DNA of 64,000 bases from Pseudomonas mediterranea CFBP 5447 (GTDB lineage: Bacteria; Pseudomonadota; Gammaproteobacteria; Pseudomonadales; Pseudomonadaceae): the NCBI RefSeq assembly GCF_000774145.1, contig NZ_KN322987.1, positions 1,360,871 to 1,424,870 on the forward strand. Reading direction: 5' to 3'. The first letter of the stretch is position 1. Each line of letters opens with the position of its first letter. The position numbers and the translations under genes were made by a program. A model generated the notes under the pieces. It saw only the letters and a program-made list of their open reading frames with translations, did not search any database and was not told the origin of the DNA. Positions 16,008 through 23,831 of this stretch are shown piece after piece.

Positions 16008-16490
16008 TCAAGGCCGCTCCAGCGCGTTCACCAGATCATGGAACGCTTCACGATTGGATTCGTTCAGCCCCATGAGGATCTTGTGGGCTTCGAGCACCTT
16101 GATCCGCACTTCTTCCTCGGACTGATCCTGGTCAGGCAGGTCGTCCAGGCATTCAGGGCACGGCACCGGGTCGCCCACGATGTTGAACACCTGGTCGAAC
16201 CCCATCGATTGCAGCAGACGGGTAATGTCGTTATGGGTGGTGACGACGGTGGGCAGCAGGCCGACCTTCTGCCGCGACAGGATCGACAGCTTGGCCAGCA
16301 GGCCAAGGGTGGTGCTGTCGATGCTGCGGGTTTCGGTCAGGTCGATCACGATGGCGCTGAAATTCAGCGCAGTGAAGATCCGCTCAATAGTCGCATCCAG
16401 CGCCGAACACAGCGTCAGGCGCACTTCACCGACAAACTTCAGGACAAAGGTGCCGTCCTGCTCGGCGAACTGGATTCTACCAGTACTCAT
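16008..16490 (-). CDS. rssC: STAS-domain anti-sigma factor antagonist RssC
   Basis: A 160-residue protein with an N-terminal STAS domain (residues ~1-105). The antagonist signature VIDLTETRSIDSTTLGLLAKL carries the phosphorylatable serine region, as in SpoIIAA-like proteins. The C-terminal ~50 residues are acidic and helical with a CPEC pair. In Pseudomonas this gene follows rssB and is co-transcribed with it. RssC is thought to be the partner-switch substrate of the RssB phosphatase domain in controlling RpoS. The ATG shares its first base with the rssB stop (TGATG). Gene naming rests on the fixed order tal-rssC-rssB-mlaA. Confidence 0.85.
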   Translation of the reverse strand: MSTGRIQFAEQDGTFVLKFVGEVRLTLCSALDATIERIFTALNFSAIVIDLTETRSIDSTTLGLLAKLSILSRQKVGLLPTVVTTHNDITRLLQSMGFDQVFNIVGDPVPCPECLDDLPDQDQSEEEVRIKVLEAHKILMGLNESNREAFHDLVNALERP

Positions 16491-17671
16491 CAAAGGTTCC
16501 TGCTCAACACTAACAGGGCGATATCATCCGGCATCTCCCCTAGCGTGGCTAATCCAAACACTTGGCGCAAGCCTTCCAGGCTGCCGCCCGCTGCACTTAC
16601 CCGCTCAGGCAAGGCCGCTTCTTTCTCTTTGAGTGTAGGCTCTGTCAAAAGATCCAGAATGCCATCAGACATCAGCGTCAAGCTGAATACCGGCGGCAAC
16701 TCCAGCACGTGGTCTTCGTAGGTCGCTTCGTTGAACAGGCCCACCGGCAAACCACGCCCTTCCAGATACCGAACACTGTCTGGCGTATACAACACAGGCA
16801 ACGGCAGGTGACCGCCGATGCTATAGGTCAACAAGCCCGTCTCTTCGTCGATGACTCCACCGACCATGGTGACGTGTTTACCCAGCTTACAACTGATCAG
16901 GCCGCGGTTGATATGCCCCAGGACCTCGGAAGGCTTGAACTCCGGCAGCGTGCCGTTGCGCTTGGACTCGAACAGCAGCCGCGTGGTCATGAACTTCAGC
17001 AGCACCGTGACGAAAGCCGACGAGGCGCCATGGCCGGAGACATCCGCCAGGTAGAACGCCACGCGTCGCTCGTCGACCCGGAAATAGTCGACGAAATCCC
17101 CCGACAGGTACAACGACGGGATGATCTGGTGGGCAAAACGGAAATCGTCGACGGCCCAGGGGCTGACGGGCAGCATGTTCATCTGCACCTGACGCCCGGC
17201 GTTCTGGTCTTCCTGCAACAGGTTGAGGCTGGCTTCCAGCTCGCGGTTGGCGGTTTCCAGCTTTTCCCGATAGCGCTGGTTCTCCACTAACAGTCGCGAA
17301 CGGTCCAGGGCTCGGCGCACCGAGTGCTCGAGCACCGCCAGGTCTTCGAGGGGCTTGATCAGGTAATCCGCCGCGCCCAGGCGCAATGCCTCGACCGCAT
17401 CATTCATCACGCCCGCACCCGACACCACGATGACCGGGGTCTGCGAGGAGATCTCAGTGACCTGGCGAATGAGTTCCAGCCCGCCCATCTGCGGCATGCG
17501 CAGGTCGCAGATAACCAGGTCGGGCTTGTCTTGCTCGAATACCTGAAGACCCTGTTGGCCGTTGCTGGCCTGCAGGACGCTGAAACCACTGTCTTCCAAG
17601 TAGGCTGCGAGACTGGCTCGCACCACTTCGTCATCATCGATTATCAGCAGCGTGGCACTGGTTTTTGGCAT
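16490..17671 (-). CDS. rssB: Response regulator/PP2C-type phosphatase RssB
   Basis: A 393-residue two-domain protein. The N-terminal receiver (residues 1-120) has acidic pocket DDD at 12-14, phospho-acceptor Asp56 (VICDLRMPQMGG) and Lys in DYLIKPLED. A coiled-coil linker (~125-170) leads to a SpoIIE/PP2C-like Ser/Thr phosphatase domain (~190-390) with AFYLADVSGHGASSAF and LMSDGILDL metal-binding motifs. Pseudomonas RssB differs from the E. coli adaptor in keeping this effector domain; it governs RpoS stability or partner switching with RssC. The ATG at 17671 is chosen so that the receiver starts as usual. It is the first gene of the rssB-rssC operon. Confidence 0.88.
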   Translation of the reverse strand: MPKTSATLLIIDDDEVVRASLAAYLEDSGFSVLQASNGQQGLQVFEQDKPDLVICDLRMPQMGGLELIRQVTEISSQTPVIVVSGAGVMNDAVEALRLGAADYLIKPLEDLAVLEHSVRRALDRSRLLVENQRYREKLETANRELEASLNLLQEDQNAGRQVQMNMLPVSPWAVDDFRFAHQIIPSLYLSGDFVDYFRVDERRVAFYLADVSGHGASSAFVTVLLKFMTTRLLFESKRNGTLPEFKPSEVLGHINRGLISCKLGKHVTMVGGVIDEETGLLTYSIGGHLPLPVLYTPDSVRYLEGRGLPVGLFNEATYEDHVLELPPVFSLTLMSDGILDLLTEPTLKEKEAALPERVSAAGGSLEGLRQVFGLATLGEMPDDIALLVLSRNL

Positions 17672-18015
17672 GTGGGCAAACGGCGCCAGAATTAGGTTGG
17701 CGTAGTCGGCTGGGCCATTCTGGCCTCGCACGCACTACTGGATTCGCTTTCTAGCCTCTCTGTCGTACCGGCTTCAGACCTTTGCCCTACACACGATTAC
17801 ATCAGAGGTGCCCTTCTAAGGCGCAGACGGTACTCCCATCCGCGGGGCGTTTCAAGCTCATGCGGATAGCCGCTTGCCGTCTTTATTTGTCAAAGTACAG
17901 AGAGTTATAAGAACCGAGCGAAGCGTAACTCAATGGAAGGATAAACCGGCTGGACAACGCGTAAAAACGCGGAAGGCGGCCTCCAGGGCCGCCTTCCGTT
18001 CGTCTCTGGGTCGAA
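17672..18015. other. Intergenic region upstream of rssB, with hairpins
   Basis: About 340 bp without a gene. It should hold the leftward rssB promoter. A nested dyad lies at 17825-17882 (AGACGG...CCGTCT enclosing ATCCGC...GCGGAT) followed by T-rich TCTTTATTTG on the + strand. The right end holds the mlaA terminator. P. aeruginosa has a small hypothetical gene at this place; I see no equivalent here. Confidence 0.45.
17961..17998 (-). terminator. Rho-independent terminator of mlaA
   Basis: A CGGAAGGCGGCC/GGCCGCCTTCCG stem lies 18 bp past the mlaA stop. On the minus strand it is followed by CGCGTTTTTACGCG, which supplies the T tract. Confidence 0.75.
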
Positions 18016-18705
18016 TCAGAAATCGTCTTCGACCTGGCCATCCTTGACTTTGAACTCGCGGTTCTGCAGGTAGGCATTGCGGATGAACACGTACTTGTCG
18101 CCGCTCACCAGTTTCTCGGCCGACAACAGGCTGGCGCGGGTATCGACGACGTTCAGGCCGAAAATCGAGTTACGCACCGACACATCGTCGATGTAGGGAT
18201 AAGGCGTGGTGTAGTTGTCGACGAACTTGGCCGGCGCATCCCGCAGCGTGCTTGGCCCCAGCAACGGCAGCATCACGTAAGGGCCGCTGCCCACGCCCCA
18301 ATAGCCGAGGGTTTGGCCGAAATCTTCATCGCTACGCTGCAGGCCCATCTTGGTGCCGACGTCGAAGAAGCCCAGCAAGCCGAACGTGGTGTTGAAGATC
18401 AACCGGGCCGTGTCGACCCCGGCAGCGGCCGGCTTGGCCTGCAACAGGTCGTTGGCCAGGTTGCCCACGTCGCCGATGTTGCGGAACATGTTGTGGATGC
18501 CGTCTTCAAGGAACTGCGGCGTCACGTATTGATAACCCTGGGCCAGCGGCTTGAGCGCGTAGGTATCAACGGTATCGTTGAAGGTGAAGATCGGACGGTT
18601 GATGCTTTCCCATGGATCTTCTTCCGTCGCGGCCTGAGTGGCGAACGGCACCAGCAGCACACTGGCGGAAAGAAACAGCTGAGCTAGGCGATGGCTCCAG
18701 CGCAT
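18016..18705 (-). CDS. mlaA: MlaA/VacJ-family outer-membrane lipid asymmetry protein
   Basis: A 229-residue exported protein of the MlaA family, which removes misplaced phospholipids from the outer leaflet of the outer membrane and hands them to MlaC. Family motifs are present: DPWESINRPIFTFND at the mature N-terminus, NIGDVGNLANDLLQ, FGQTLGYWGVGSGPYVMLPLLGPSTLRD and DNYTTPYPYI. The signal peptide ends in TQA-ATEED, and no lipobox cysteine is present, so this MlaA is apparently not lipid-anchored, unlike the E. coli protein. It is a single gene with its own terminator. Confidence 0.92.
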   Translation of the reverse strand: MRWSHRLAQLFLSASVLLVPFATQAATEEDPWESINRPIFTFNDTVDTYALKPLAQGYQYVTPQFLEDGIHNMFRNIGDVGNLANDLLQAKPAAAGVDTARLIFNTTFGLLGFFDVGTKMGLQRSDEDFGQTLGYWGVGSGPYVMLPLLGPSTLRDAPAKFVDNYTTPYPYIDDVSVRNSIFGLNVVDTRASLLSAEKLVSGDKYVFIRNAYLQNREFKVKDGQVEDDF

Positions 18706-18907
18706 AAGGGAAAACTCCTTGGTTTATTCGGGCAAGGGCGCCGAGCCCAGGCGGTAGATGGCGGGTAGTATAAGGTGGAAAACGTCGCGAGGCAGCATGG
18801 AAAAGAAGCTGCTCGTAGGACATTTCCACAAGCTACCCCTTTCATTTCCCTGTCACCGGCCTGTCATTGAAACACGTTAGGCTCGGCTTATTTCAAGGAC
18901 GATTCCA

Positions 18908-19528
18908 ATGCCCCGCGCCGAAGCCCTGCCCCTTCCCGCTCCCAGCCTCACCGCCGTACTGTTTGGCCTTAGCGGATGCCTGGTGGATTTCGGAGCGCGG
19001 GTTCGCCACCCGGGAACAACACCCGCCGATCACGCACAGCCGACACCTGGCGCCCTCGAAAGCCTGCGGCACCTGCAACTTCAGGAAGTCCCCTGCGCCT
19101 GGCTCGATGAACTGCCGCCTGCCGTCAGTCATGGCCTGGCCGCGTCGTTGCCGGCATGGATCAAATCTCCGCAACTTCCTGCAACAAATAATCCATGGCC
19201 AGCCCCTCATGCCTGCTGGCAGGCACTGATGGCGCTGAACGTCCAGCAATTGGACGGATGCGTGCTGGTCAGCGGTGAACCCCGTCTGCTGCAGTCAGGG
19301 CTCAACGCCGGCCTGTGGACTATCGGACTGGCCTCCTGCGGCTCGCTGTGTGGCCTGACACCCAGCGAATGGCAAGCCCTGAGCCAACAGCAGCGGGAAA
19401 TGAGGCGCGCCAAGGCCACGGTGCAGCTGTTCAGCCTGGGGGTGCATTCGGTCATCGATCATCTTGGCGAACTGGATACCTGCCTGGCGGATATCAGCCT
19501 GCGTCGGCTCAAGGGCGAGAAGCCCTGA
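18908..19528 (+). CDS. HAD-like phosphonoacetaldehyde phosphonohydrolase-related protein, catalytically degenerate
   Basis: A 206-residue relative of the HAD phosphohydrolases, nearest to the proteins annotated in Pseudomonas as 'phosphonoacetaldehyde phosphonohydrolase-related'. Motif I, normally D-x-D/A-G-T-(V/L)-x-D, reads VLFGLSGCLVDFG (residues ~18-30). The nucleophilic aspartate is replaced by glycine and the second position by serine, so hydrolase activity is unlikely. Motif II (VLVSGEPRLLQSGLNAGLWTIGL) still resembles the HAD D/G-rich loop. A regulatory or binding role is an inference. It precedes the DUF4404 gene by 109 bp. Confidence 0.72.
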   Translation: MPRAEALPLPAPSLTAVLFGLSGCLVDFGARVRHPGTTPADHAQPTPGALESLRHLQLQEVPCAWLDELPPAVSHGLAASLPAWIKSPQLPATNNPWPAPHACWQALMALNVQQLDGCVLVSGEPRLLQSGLNAGLWTIGLASCGSLCGLTPSEWQALSQQQREMRRAKATVQLFSLGVHSVIDHLGELDTCLADISLRRLKGEKP

Positions 19529-19637
19529 CCGGGATCATGCAGGGAACGCGGGGGTGGATTACTCTTAGGGCAAGCCATGGACTTTTGACGCACTGTCGCG
19601 GTCCATGGCTGTGCCTATCAATGAAGGGAGTACGCCA

Positions 19638-19904
19638 ATGCCTGCCCGCCGCGAACTGCAAGCACAACTCGATACCCTGCGCGAGCAATTGGACCAGAAC
19701 CCGCCGCTGTCCGAGTCAGAGCGCGAGAATCTGCATCAGCTGATGGCTCAGATCGAGGCTGAGATCCAACTGGAAAATCAGCTTCAGGACAGCAACCTGG
19801 TCGACGGCGTGAACCTTGCCGTGGAACGCTTCGAACTGGAACATCCAGCCATTGCCGGGGCATTGCGCAATATTGTCCAGACGCTGGGCAATATCGGGAT
19901 CTGA
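19638..19904 (+). CDS. DUF4404-family small protein
   Basis: An 88-residue acidic, fully helical protein of the DUF4404 family (ARRELQAQLDTLREQLDQNPPLSESERENL). A heptad-rich N-terminal half is followed by a shorter C-terminal helix pair (HPAIAGALRNIVQTLGNIGI). The function is unknown. The ATG at 19638 follows GGGAG; codons upstream are not needed. A good terminator lies 13 bp downstream. Confidence 0.85.
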   Translation: MPARRELQAQLDTLREQLDQNPPLSESERENLHQLMAQIEAEIQLENQLQDSNLVDGVNLAVERFELEHPAIAGALRNIVQTLGNIGI

Positions 19905-19916
19905 AACACTCGGACA

Positions 19917-19951
19917 AAAAAGCCCCGTTCCATCAATGGCGGGGCTTTCTT
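19917..19951 (+). terminator. Rho-independent terminator of DUF4404 gene
   Basis: A stem AAAGCCCCG/CGGGGCTTT with a ~12-nt loop and TTTCTT tail. The A/T symmetry would allow some function in both directions. Confidence 0.85.
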
Positions 19952-19977
19952 ATAGCTGCGGCCTGAAATGCCACCGT

Positions 19978-20067
19978 TGTGGGAGCGAGCCTGCTCGCGA
20001 AGACGGCGGCAGATCCAACCTCAATGTTGCCTGATCCGTCGCTATCGCGAGCAGGCTCGCTCCCACA
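19978..20067. repeat. REPIN (two inverted REP sequences)
   Basis: REP copies at 19978-20000 and 20044-20067 in opposite orientation, between the DUF4404 gene and queF (convergent). Confidence 0.88.
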
Positions 20068-20094
20068 GGGACTGCCGTTCTGTCGGAGCGCTAT

Positions 20095-20925
20095 TTACTG
20101 ACGAACCAGGCGATGGTTCGGCAGTTGCACGCTTTCAGTGCTGCGGTAGGGGTTGATGTCCAGCCCGCCACGCCGGACATACCGCGCGTACACCGTCAAC
20201 TTCTCCGGCTTGAGCAAGCGCTTCAGGTCGAGAAAGATCCGCTCAACGCATTGCTCATGGAAATCCGAATGCTGGCGGAAGCTGACGATGTACGCCAGCA
20301 GGCTGGCCGGGTCCAGCGCCGCGCCGCGGTACTCCACGACAACGCTGCCCCAATCCGGCTGGCTGGTCACCGGGCAGTTCGATTTGAGCAAGTGGCTGTG
20401 CAGGCTTTCTTCGACGATGCGCGACTCATCGCATTGCAGCAGTTCCGGACGGGGATGCGCATAGGAGTCGACGCTGATATCCAGGTCGTCGATGCAGACG
20501 CCGGGCAGCGCCACGACGCCCTCTTGTTCCACGTCCTTGAGGCTGCGAACCCGCACCTGCACTGGTTTTCCCGCCGCCGCCGAGAGATCCTGGCGCAGCG
20601 TCGCTTCCAGGCTCGCGGTATCGGCGAACGGGGTCTGGTTCAGGGAGTTGAGGTACAGCTTGAACGACTTGGACTCGATGATGTTCGGTGAGTCCGCCGG
20701 GATGGCGAATTCGCCGATCGCCACCACCGGCTTGCCGGACGGCAACAGCCACGACAGTTCGAAACAGTTCCAGAAGTCCACGCCCTTGTACGGCAGGGTG
20801 TCGGCCGTCAGGCCCAGCTCAGCCCATTTTGCGGTGCGCGGGATCGGGAACAGCAGTGACGGCGTGTACGTGGCGATGTATTCGCTGGATTTGCCCAGCG
20901 GCGAATGTTCGGCTGCGGGATGCAT
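20095..20925 (-). CDS. queF: NADPH-dependent 7-cyano-7-deazaguanine reductase
   Basis: A 276-residue bimodular (YqeF-type) QueF that reduces preQ0 nitrile to preQ1 amine in queuosine biosynthesis, the only known nitrile-to-amine reductase. The NADPH/QueF motif ESKSFKLYLNSLNQT is at ~residues 87-101. The catalytic cysteine that forms the thioimide is in SNCPVTSQPDWGSV, and the substrate-binding FHEQCVERI follows. Length and two tandem T-fold halves match E. coli QueF. It is monocistronic, with a REPIN just past its stop. Confidence 0.96.
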   Translation of the reverse strand: MHPAAEHSPLGKSSEYIATYTPSLLFPIPRTAKWAELGLTADTLPYKGVDFWNCFELSWLLPSGKPVVAIGEFAIPADSPNIIESKSFKLYLNSLNQTPFADTASLEATLRQDLSAAAGKPVQVRVRSLKDVEQEGVVALPGVCIDDLDISVDSYAHPRPELLQCDESRIVEESLHSHLLKSNCPVTSQPDWGSVVVEYRGAALDPASLLAYIVSFRQHSDFHEQCVERIFLDLKRLLKPEKLTVYARYVRRGGLDINPYRSTESVQLPNHRLVRQ

Positions 20926-20986
20926 GACGGAAACCTGACTGAAGAATCAGCGGATTCTATCAGCCTTTGCCCAAGCCTTTGAGTGC

Positions 20987-21499
20987 TTACTGTCTGACGG
21001 TCAGGTCACCCTTCATCCCCGCCTGGTAATGACCGGGGATATTGCAGGCGAACTCCAGGCGCGTGGCCTTGCTGAACGTCCAGGTCAGCTCGGCGGTCTT
21101 GCCCGGCTCCACCAACACGCTGTTGGGATCATCATGGCTCATACCGGCCATGTCATGGTCCATCGAACCATGGTCCATCCCAGTCGGCATCAACTGTCCG
21201 CTCTGCTGCATCTTGAGCATTTCCTGTTGGTGCTCGGCGTGCATCGCTGCATCGCCGAGATTGAATTCGTGCAGCAACCGGCCCTTGTTGATCAACACGA
21301 ACCGCACGGTTTCGCCGGCCTTGATGTCGAGCGTACGTTGATCGAAGGTCATGTCTCCCATCACCACATCAATGCTGCGACTGGCCTTGACCGCCGGTGC
21401 AGGCTGGCCGAAATCGAAATGCTGGCCCGGCGACGCCCACGACGACGTACTGAAGGCCAGCGCACAAGCAGCCAGGATCAAATGTTTTCCCATCAACAT
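20987..21499 (-). CDS. Periplasmic cupredoxin, copper-responsive
   Basis: A 170-residue exported plastocyanin-like protein. The signal peptide covers ~residues 1-20 (HLILAACALAFSTSSWA). Type 1 copper ligands are recognisable as His in RLLHEFNLG and the C-terminal cluster Cys-His-Met in FACNIPGHYQAGM. Between them lies a Met/His-rich loop (MHAEHQQEMLKMQ...MDHGSMDHDMAGMSHDD), suggesting extra Cu(I)/Cu(II) binding. ATG 21499 has GGAG at 7 nt; ATG 21505 is too close to it. It diverges from copRS with a Cop/CusR-type box between, and copper tolerance is the likely role, as for CopI-type proteins. Confidence 0.88.
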   Translation of the reverse strand: MLMGKHLILAACALAFSTSSWASPGQHFDFGQPAPAVKASRSIDVVMGDMTFDQRTLDIKAGETVRFVLINKGRLLHEFNLGDAAMHAEHQQEMLKMQQSGQLMPTGMDHGSMDHDMAGMSHDDPNSVLVEPGKTAELTWTFSKATRLEFACNIPGHYQAGMKGDLTVRQ

Positions 21500-21576
21500 G
21501 TCCATACTCCAACCGGATAATATTCGACCTGCGCAAACTCTATCCCGGTGCGGCTGCCAGTCGACTGACAGCCTGA

Positions 21577-21590
21577 TTACAACTTTGTCA
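21577..21590. promoter_or_regulatory. Cop/CusR-type operator between cupredoxin and copRS
   Basis: TTACAACTTTGTCA matches the dyad TGACAA-N2-TTGTCA bound by CusR/CopR-type regulators with one mismatch. It lies 63 bp upstream of copR and ~80 bp upstream of the divergent cupredoxin gene, so it could drive both. Confidence 0.65.
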
Positions 21591-21653
21591 GCTTGCGCCA
21601 CAGCGGTGCCTGCCGCGGTATAACCCCGTGCCGAAACCTGTCCTGAGCCGCCT

Positions 21654-22334
21654 ATGAAACTGTTGATCGTCGAAGACCAAACGAAAACCGGCCAATACCT
21701 GCGCCAGGGTCTGGGCGAAGCCGGGTTCAATGCCGACCTGGTGACCGATGGCATCAGCGGCCAGCAACTGGCCCTGAGCGGTGATTACGCCTTGCTGATC
21801 CTCGACGTGATGCTGCCCGGCCGCGACGGCTGGCAGATTCTGCAAGCGGTTCGCGCAGCGGGACTGGATACCCCCGTGCTGTTCCTGACGGCGCGGGACG
21901 CGGTGCAGGATCGGGTACACGGCCTGGAACTGGGTGCCGACGATTATCTGGTCAAGCCCTTCGCTTTTTCCGAGTTGCTGGCACGGGTCCGCAGCCTGTT
22001 GCGCCGGGGCGGGTCGACACCCCAGGAGACCAGCCTGCAACTGGCGGACCTGCGCCTGGACCTGATCCGTCGCCGCGTCGAACGCAGCGGCCGGCGCATC
22101 GACCTCACCGCCAAGGAGTTCGCCTTGCTGGAAATGCTCCTGCGCCGCCAGGGCGAGGTACTGCCCAAGTCCTTGATCGCCTCCCAGGTCTGGGACATGA
22201 ATTTCGACAGCGACACCAACGTCATCGAAGTCGCGATCCGGCGGCTGCGGCTCAAGATCGACGATGAATTTCCCAGCAAGCTCATCCACACCGTGCGGGG
22301 CATGGGATACGTGCTCGAAGAGCGCAGCCTGTGA
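21654..22334 (+). CDS. copR: Heavy-metal response regulator (CopR/CusR type)
   Basis: A 226-residue OmpR/PhoB-class regulator. The receiver has the acidic pair ED at residues 7-8, phospho-acceptor Asp51 (LILDVMLPGRDGW) and Lys in YLVKPFAFSELLARV. The C-terminal winged helix (residues ~125-222) contains TAKEFALLEMLLRRQGEVLPKS and the recognition segment NVIEVAIRRLRLKID. This sequence type controls copper or silver resistance genes. It overlaps the sensor kinase gene by 4 bp (GTGA) and diverges from the cupredoxin gene, its probable target. Confidence 0.9.
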   Translation: MKLLIVEDQTKTGQYLRQGLGEAGFNADLVTDGISGQQLALSGDYALLILDVMLPGRDGWQILQAVRAAGLDTPVLFLTARDAVQDRVHGLELGADDYLVKPFAFSELLARVRSLLRRGGSTPQETSLQLADLRLDLIRRRVERSGRRIDLTAKEFALLEMLLRRQGEVLPKSLIASQVWDMNFDSDTNVIEVAIRRLRLKIDDEFPSKLIHTVRGMGYVLEERSL

Positions 22335-23683
22335 AGGGCCGGTGGTCGTTGAGCAGCCGGCTGGCGCTGCTGTTCGCCGCCTGCACCGCCGTGGTGTCCT
22401 TGTTTGCCGGGATATTGTTCAGCCGCGCCAGCGAGGCGCACTTCATCGAGTTGGACCAGCAGTTGCTGGAGGGCAAGCTGATCGGCCTGCGCCGCACCCT
22501 TCAGGATCTCGATGCCGAGCAAACCCAGCGCCGCCTGGAAGATGAACTGAGCCGACAGGCCGACCTGGCCCTGCGCATCAAAGGCAGCGACGGCGTGCGC
22601 TGGTACGACAGCTCCATCCAGATTCCGGCCCAACTGCCCGAGACCCCTGGCCTATTCACCCTCAGCGATACCGACACCGATTACCGAATCCTGAACGCAA
22701 CGCTGTACCCCGACCGCCCGGACTCCCCGCAACTGACGCTGCTGCTGGACATCACCCATCATCAGCATTTCCTGCAACGCATGCAGCGCCTGATCTGGCT
22801 GACCGTCGGCCTGTCGGCCCTGGCAACCGCCCTTCTCGGCGCCTGGGTTGCCCGACGCGGTTTGCAGCCGCTCCGCCGCATGGGCGCCATCGCAGGCGGG
22901 GTTTCGGCGCGCTCACTCAACGCCCGGCTGCCCGAAGACCACATGCCGGCGGAGCTGGCGGAATTGGCCCACAGCATCAACGCCATGCTCGGACGCCTCG
23001 ATGACGCTTTTCAACGACTTTCGGCGTTCTCCGCCGACATTGCCCATGAACTGCGCACGCCGCTGTCGAACCTGCTGACCCACACCCAGGTCACCCTCAC
23101 CCGCGAGCGTACGCTTGAGGAGTATCGCGAGACATTGCACAGCAATCTCGAAGAGCTGCAGTGGATGGCCCAACTGGTCAACGACATGCTCTACCTGGCC
23201 AAGGCCGACCATGGCCTGCTGGCGCCCCACCGCGAACCGCTGGAGCTGGCGCAGGAAGTGGATGTGCTGCTGGAGTTTTTCGCACCGCTGGCCGAAGACG
23301 CCCAGGTCCGCTTGAACCGCGAGGGCAGCGGTCGTCTGGAGGGGGATCGCGGCATGTTGCGCCGGGCCCTGTCTAATCTGCTGGACAATGCCCTGCGCTT
23401 TACTCCCCGGGGCGGTGAAGTGCGGGTGCAAATTGTCGAGACGACCCAGGCCTTGAGCGTAAGCGTGGCGAACAGCGGCGGCGACATCCCGGCAGACTTG
23501 CTGCCGCGCCTGTTCGACCGCTTCTACCGCGCCGACCCGGCCCGCCGGGAAGGCAGCAGCGAACATGCGGGCCTGGGCCTGGCGATCACCCGCTCGATCA
23601 TCCGCGCCCATGGCGGAGAGATCCGATGTGAATCAGCCGAGGGCTGGACGCGGTTCGTGATTGAGTTGCCGAAAGAAGGTTGA
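22331..23683 (+). CDS. copS: Heavy-metal sensor histidine kinase (CopS/CusS type)
   Basis: A 450-residue inner-membrane kinase of the CusS/CopS family. TM1 is at ~residues 10-31, a periplasmic sensor loop at ~32-150, TM2 at ~152-173, and a HAMP domain (RRGLQPLRRMGAIAGGVSARSL) to ~225. In the catalytic core the H-box is FSADIAHELRTPLSNL with His239, the N-box LSNLLDNALRFTP, and the G-box GLGLAITRSIIRAHGG. The start is GTG at 22331, overlapping copR. A type-B repeat with a hairpin and seven Ts follows 14 bp after the stop and probably terminates the operon. Confidence 0.92.
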   Translation: MKGRWSLSSRLALLFAACTAVVSLFAGILFSRASEAHFIELDQQLLEGKLIGLRRTLQDLDAEQTQRRLEDELSRQADLALRIKGSDGVRWYDSSIQIPAQLPETPGLFTLSDTDTDYRILNATLYPDRPDSPQLTLLLDITHHQHFLQRMQRLIWLTVGLSALATALLGAWVARRGLQPLRRMGAIAGGVSARSLNARLPEDHMPAELAELAHSINAMLGRLDDAFQRLSAFSADIAHELRTPLSNLLTHTQVTLTRERTLEEYRETLHSNLEELQWMAQLVNDMLYLAKADHGLLAPHREPLELAQEVDVLLEFFAPLAEDAQVRLNREGSGRLEGDRGMLRRALSNLLDNALRFTPRGGEVRVQIVETTQALSVSVANSGGDIPADLLPRLFDRFYRADPARREGSSEHAGLGLAITRSIIRAHGGEIRCESAEGWTRFVIELPKEG

Positions 23684-23697
23684 GCCGAACGCCAACC

Positions 23698-23816
23698 CTG
23701 TGGCGAGGGAGCTTGTTCCCGCTCGAGTGCGTAGCGCTCGCCGTTTTTTTGGAAGGGGCCGCTACGCAGCCGTCGCCCTCGTTCGAGGGAGCGGACAGCA
23801 AGCTCCCTCGCCACAG
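23698..23816. repeat. Long palindromic repeat (type B) acting as possible copRS terminator
   Basis: Outer arms CTGTGGCGAGGGAGCTTG and CAAGCTCCCTCGCCACAG enclose a GC-rich centre. The same type recurs at 30433-30523 and 54867-54960. Inside, CGAGTGC/GCGCTCG at 23724-23740 is followed by TTTTTTT, giving a rightward terminator between convergent copS and lolE. Confidence 0.8.
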
Positions 23817-23831
23817 GGGGCCGCGCTGACC

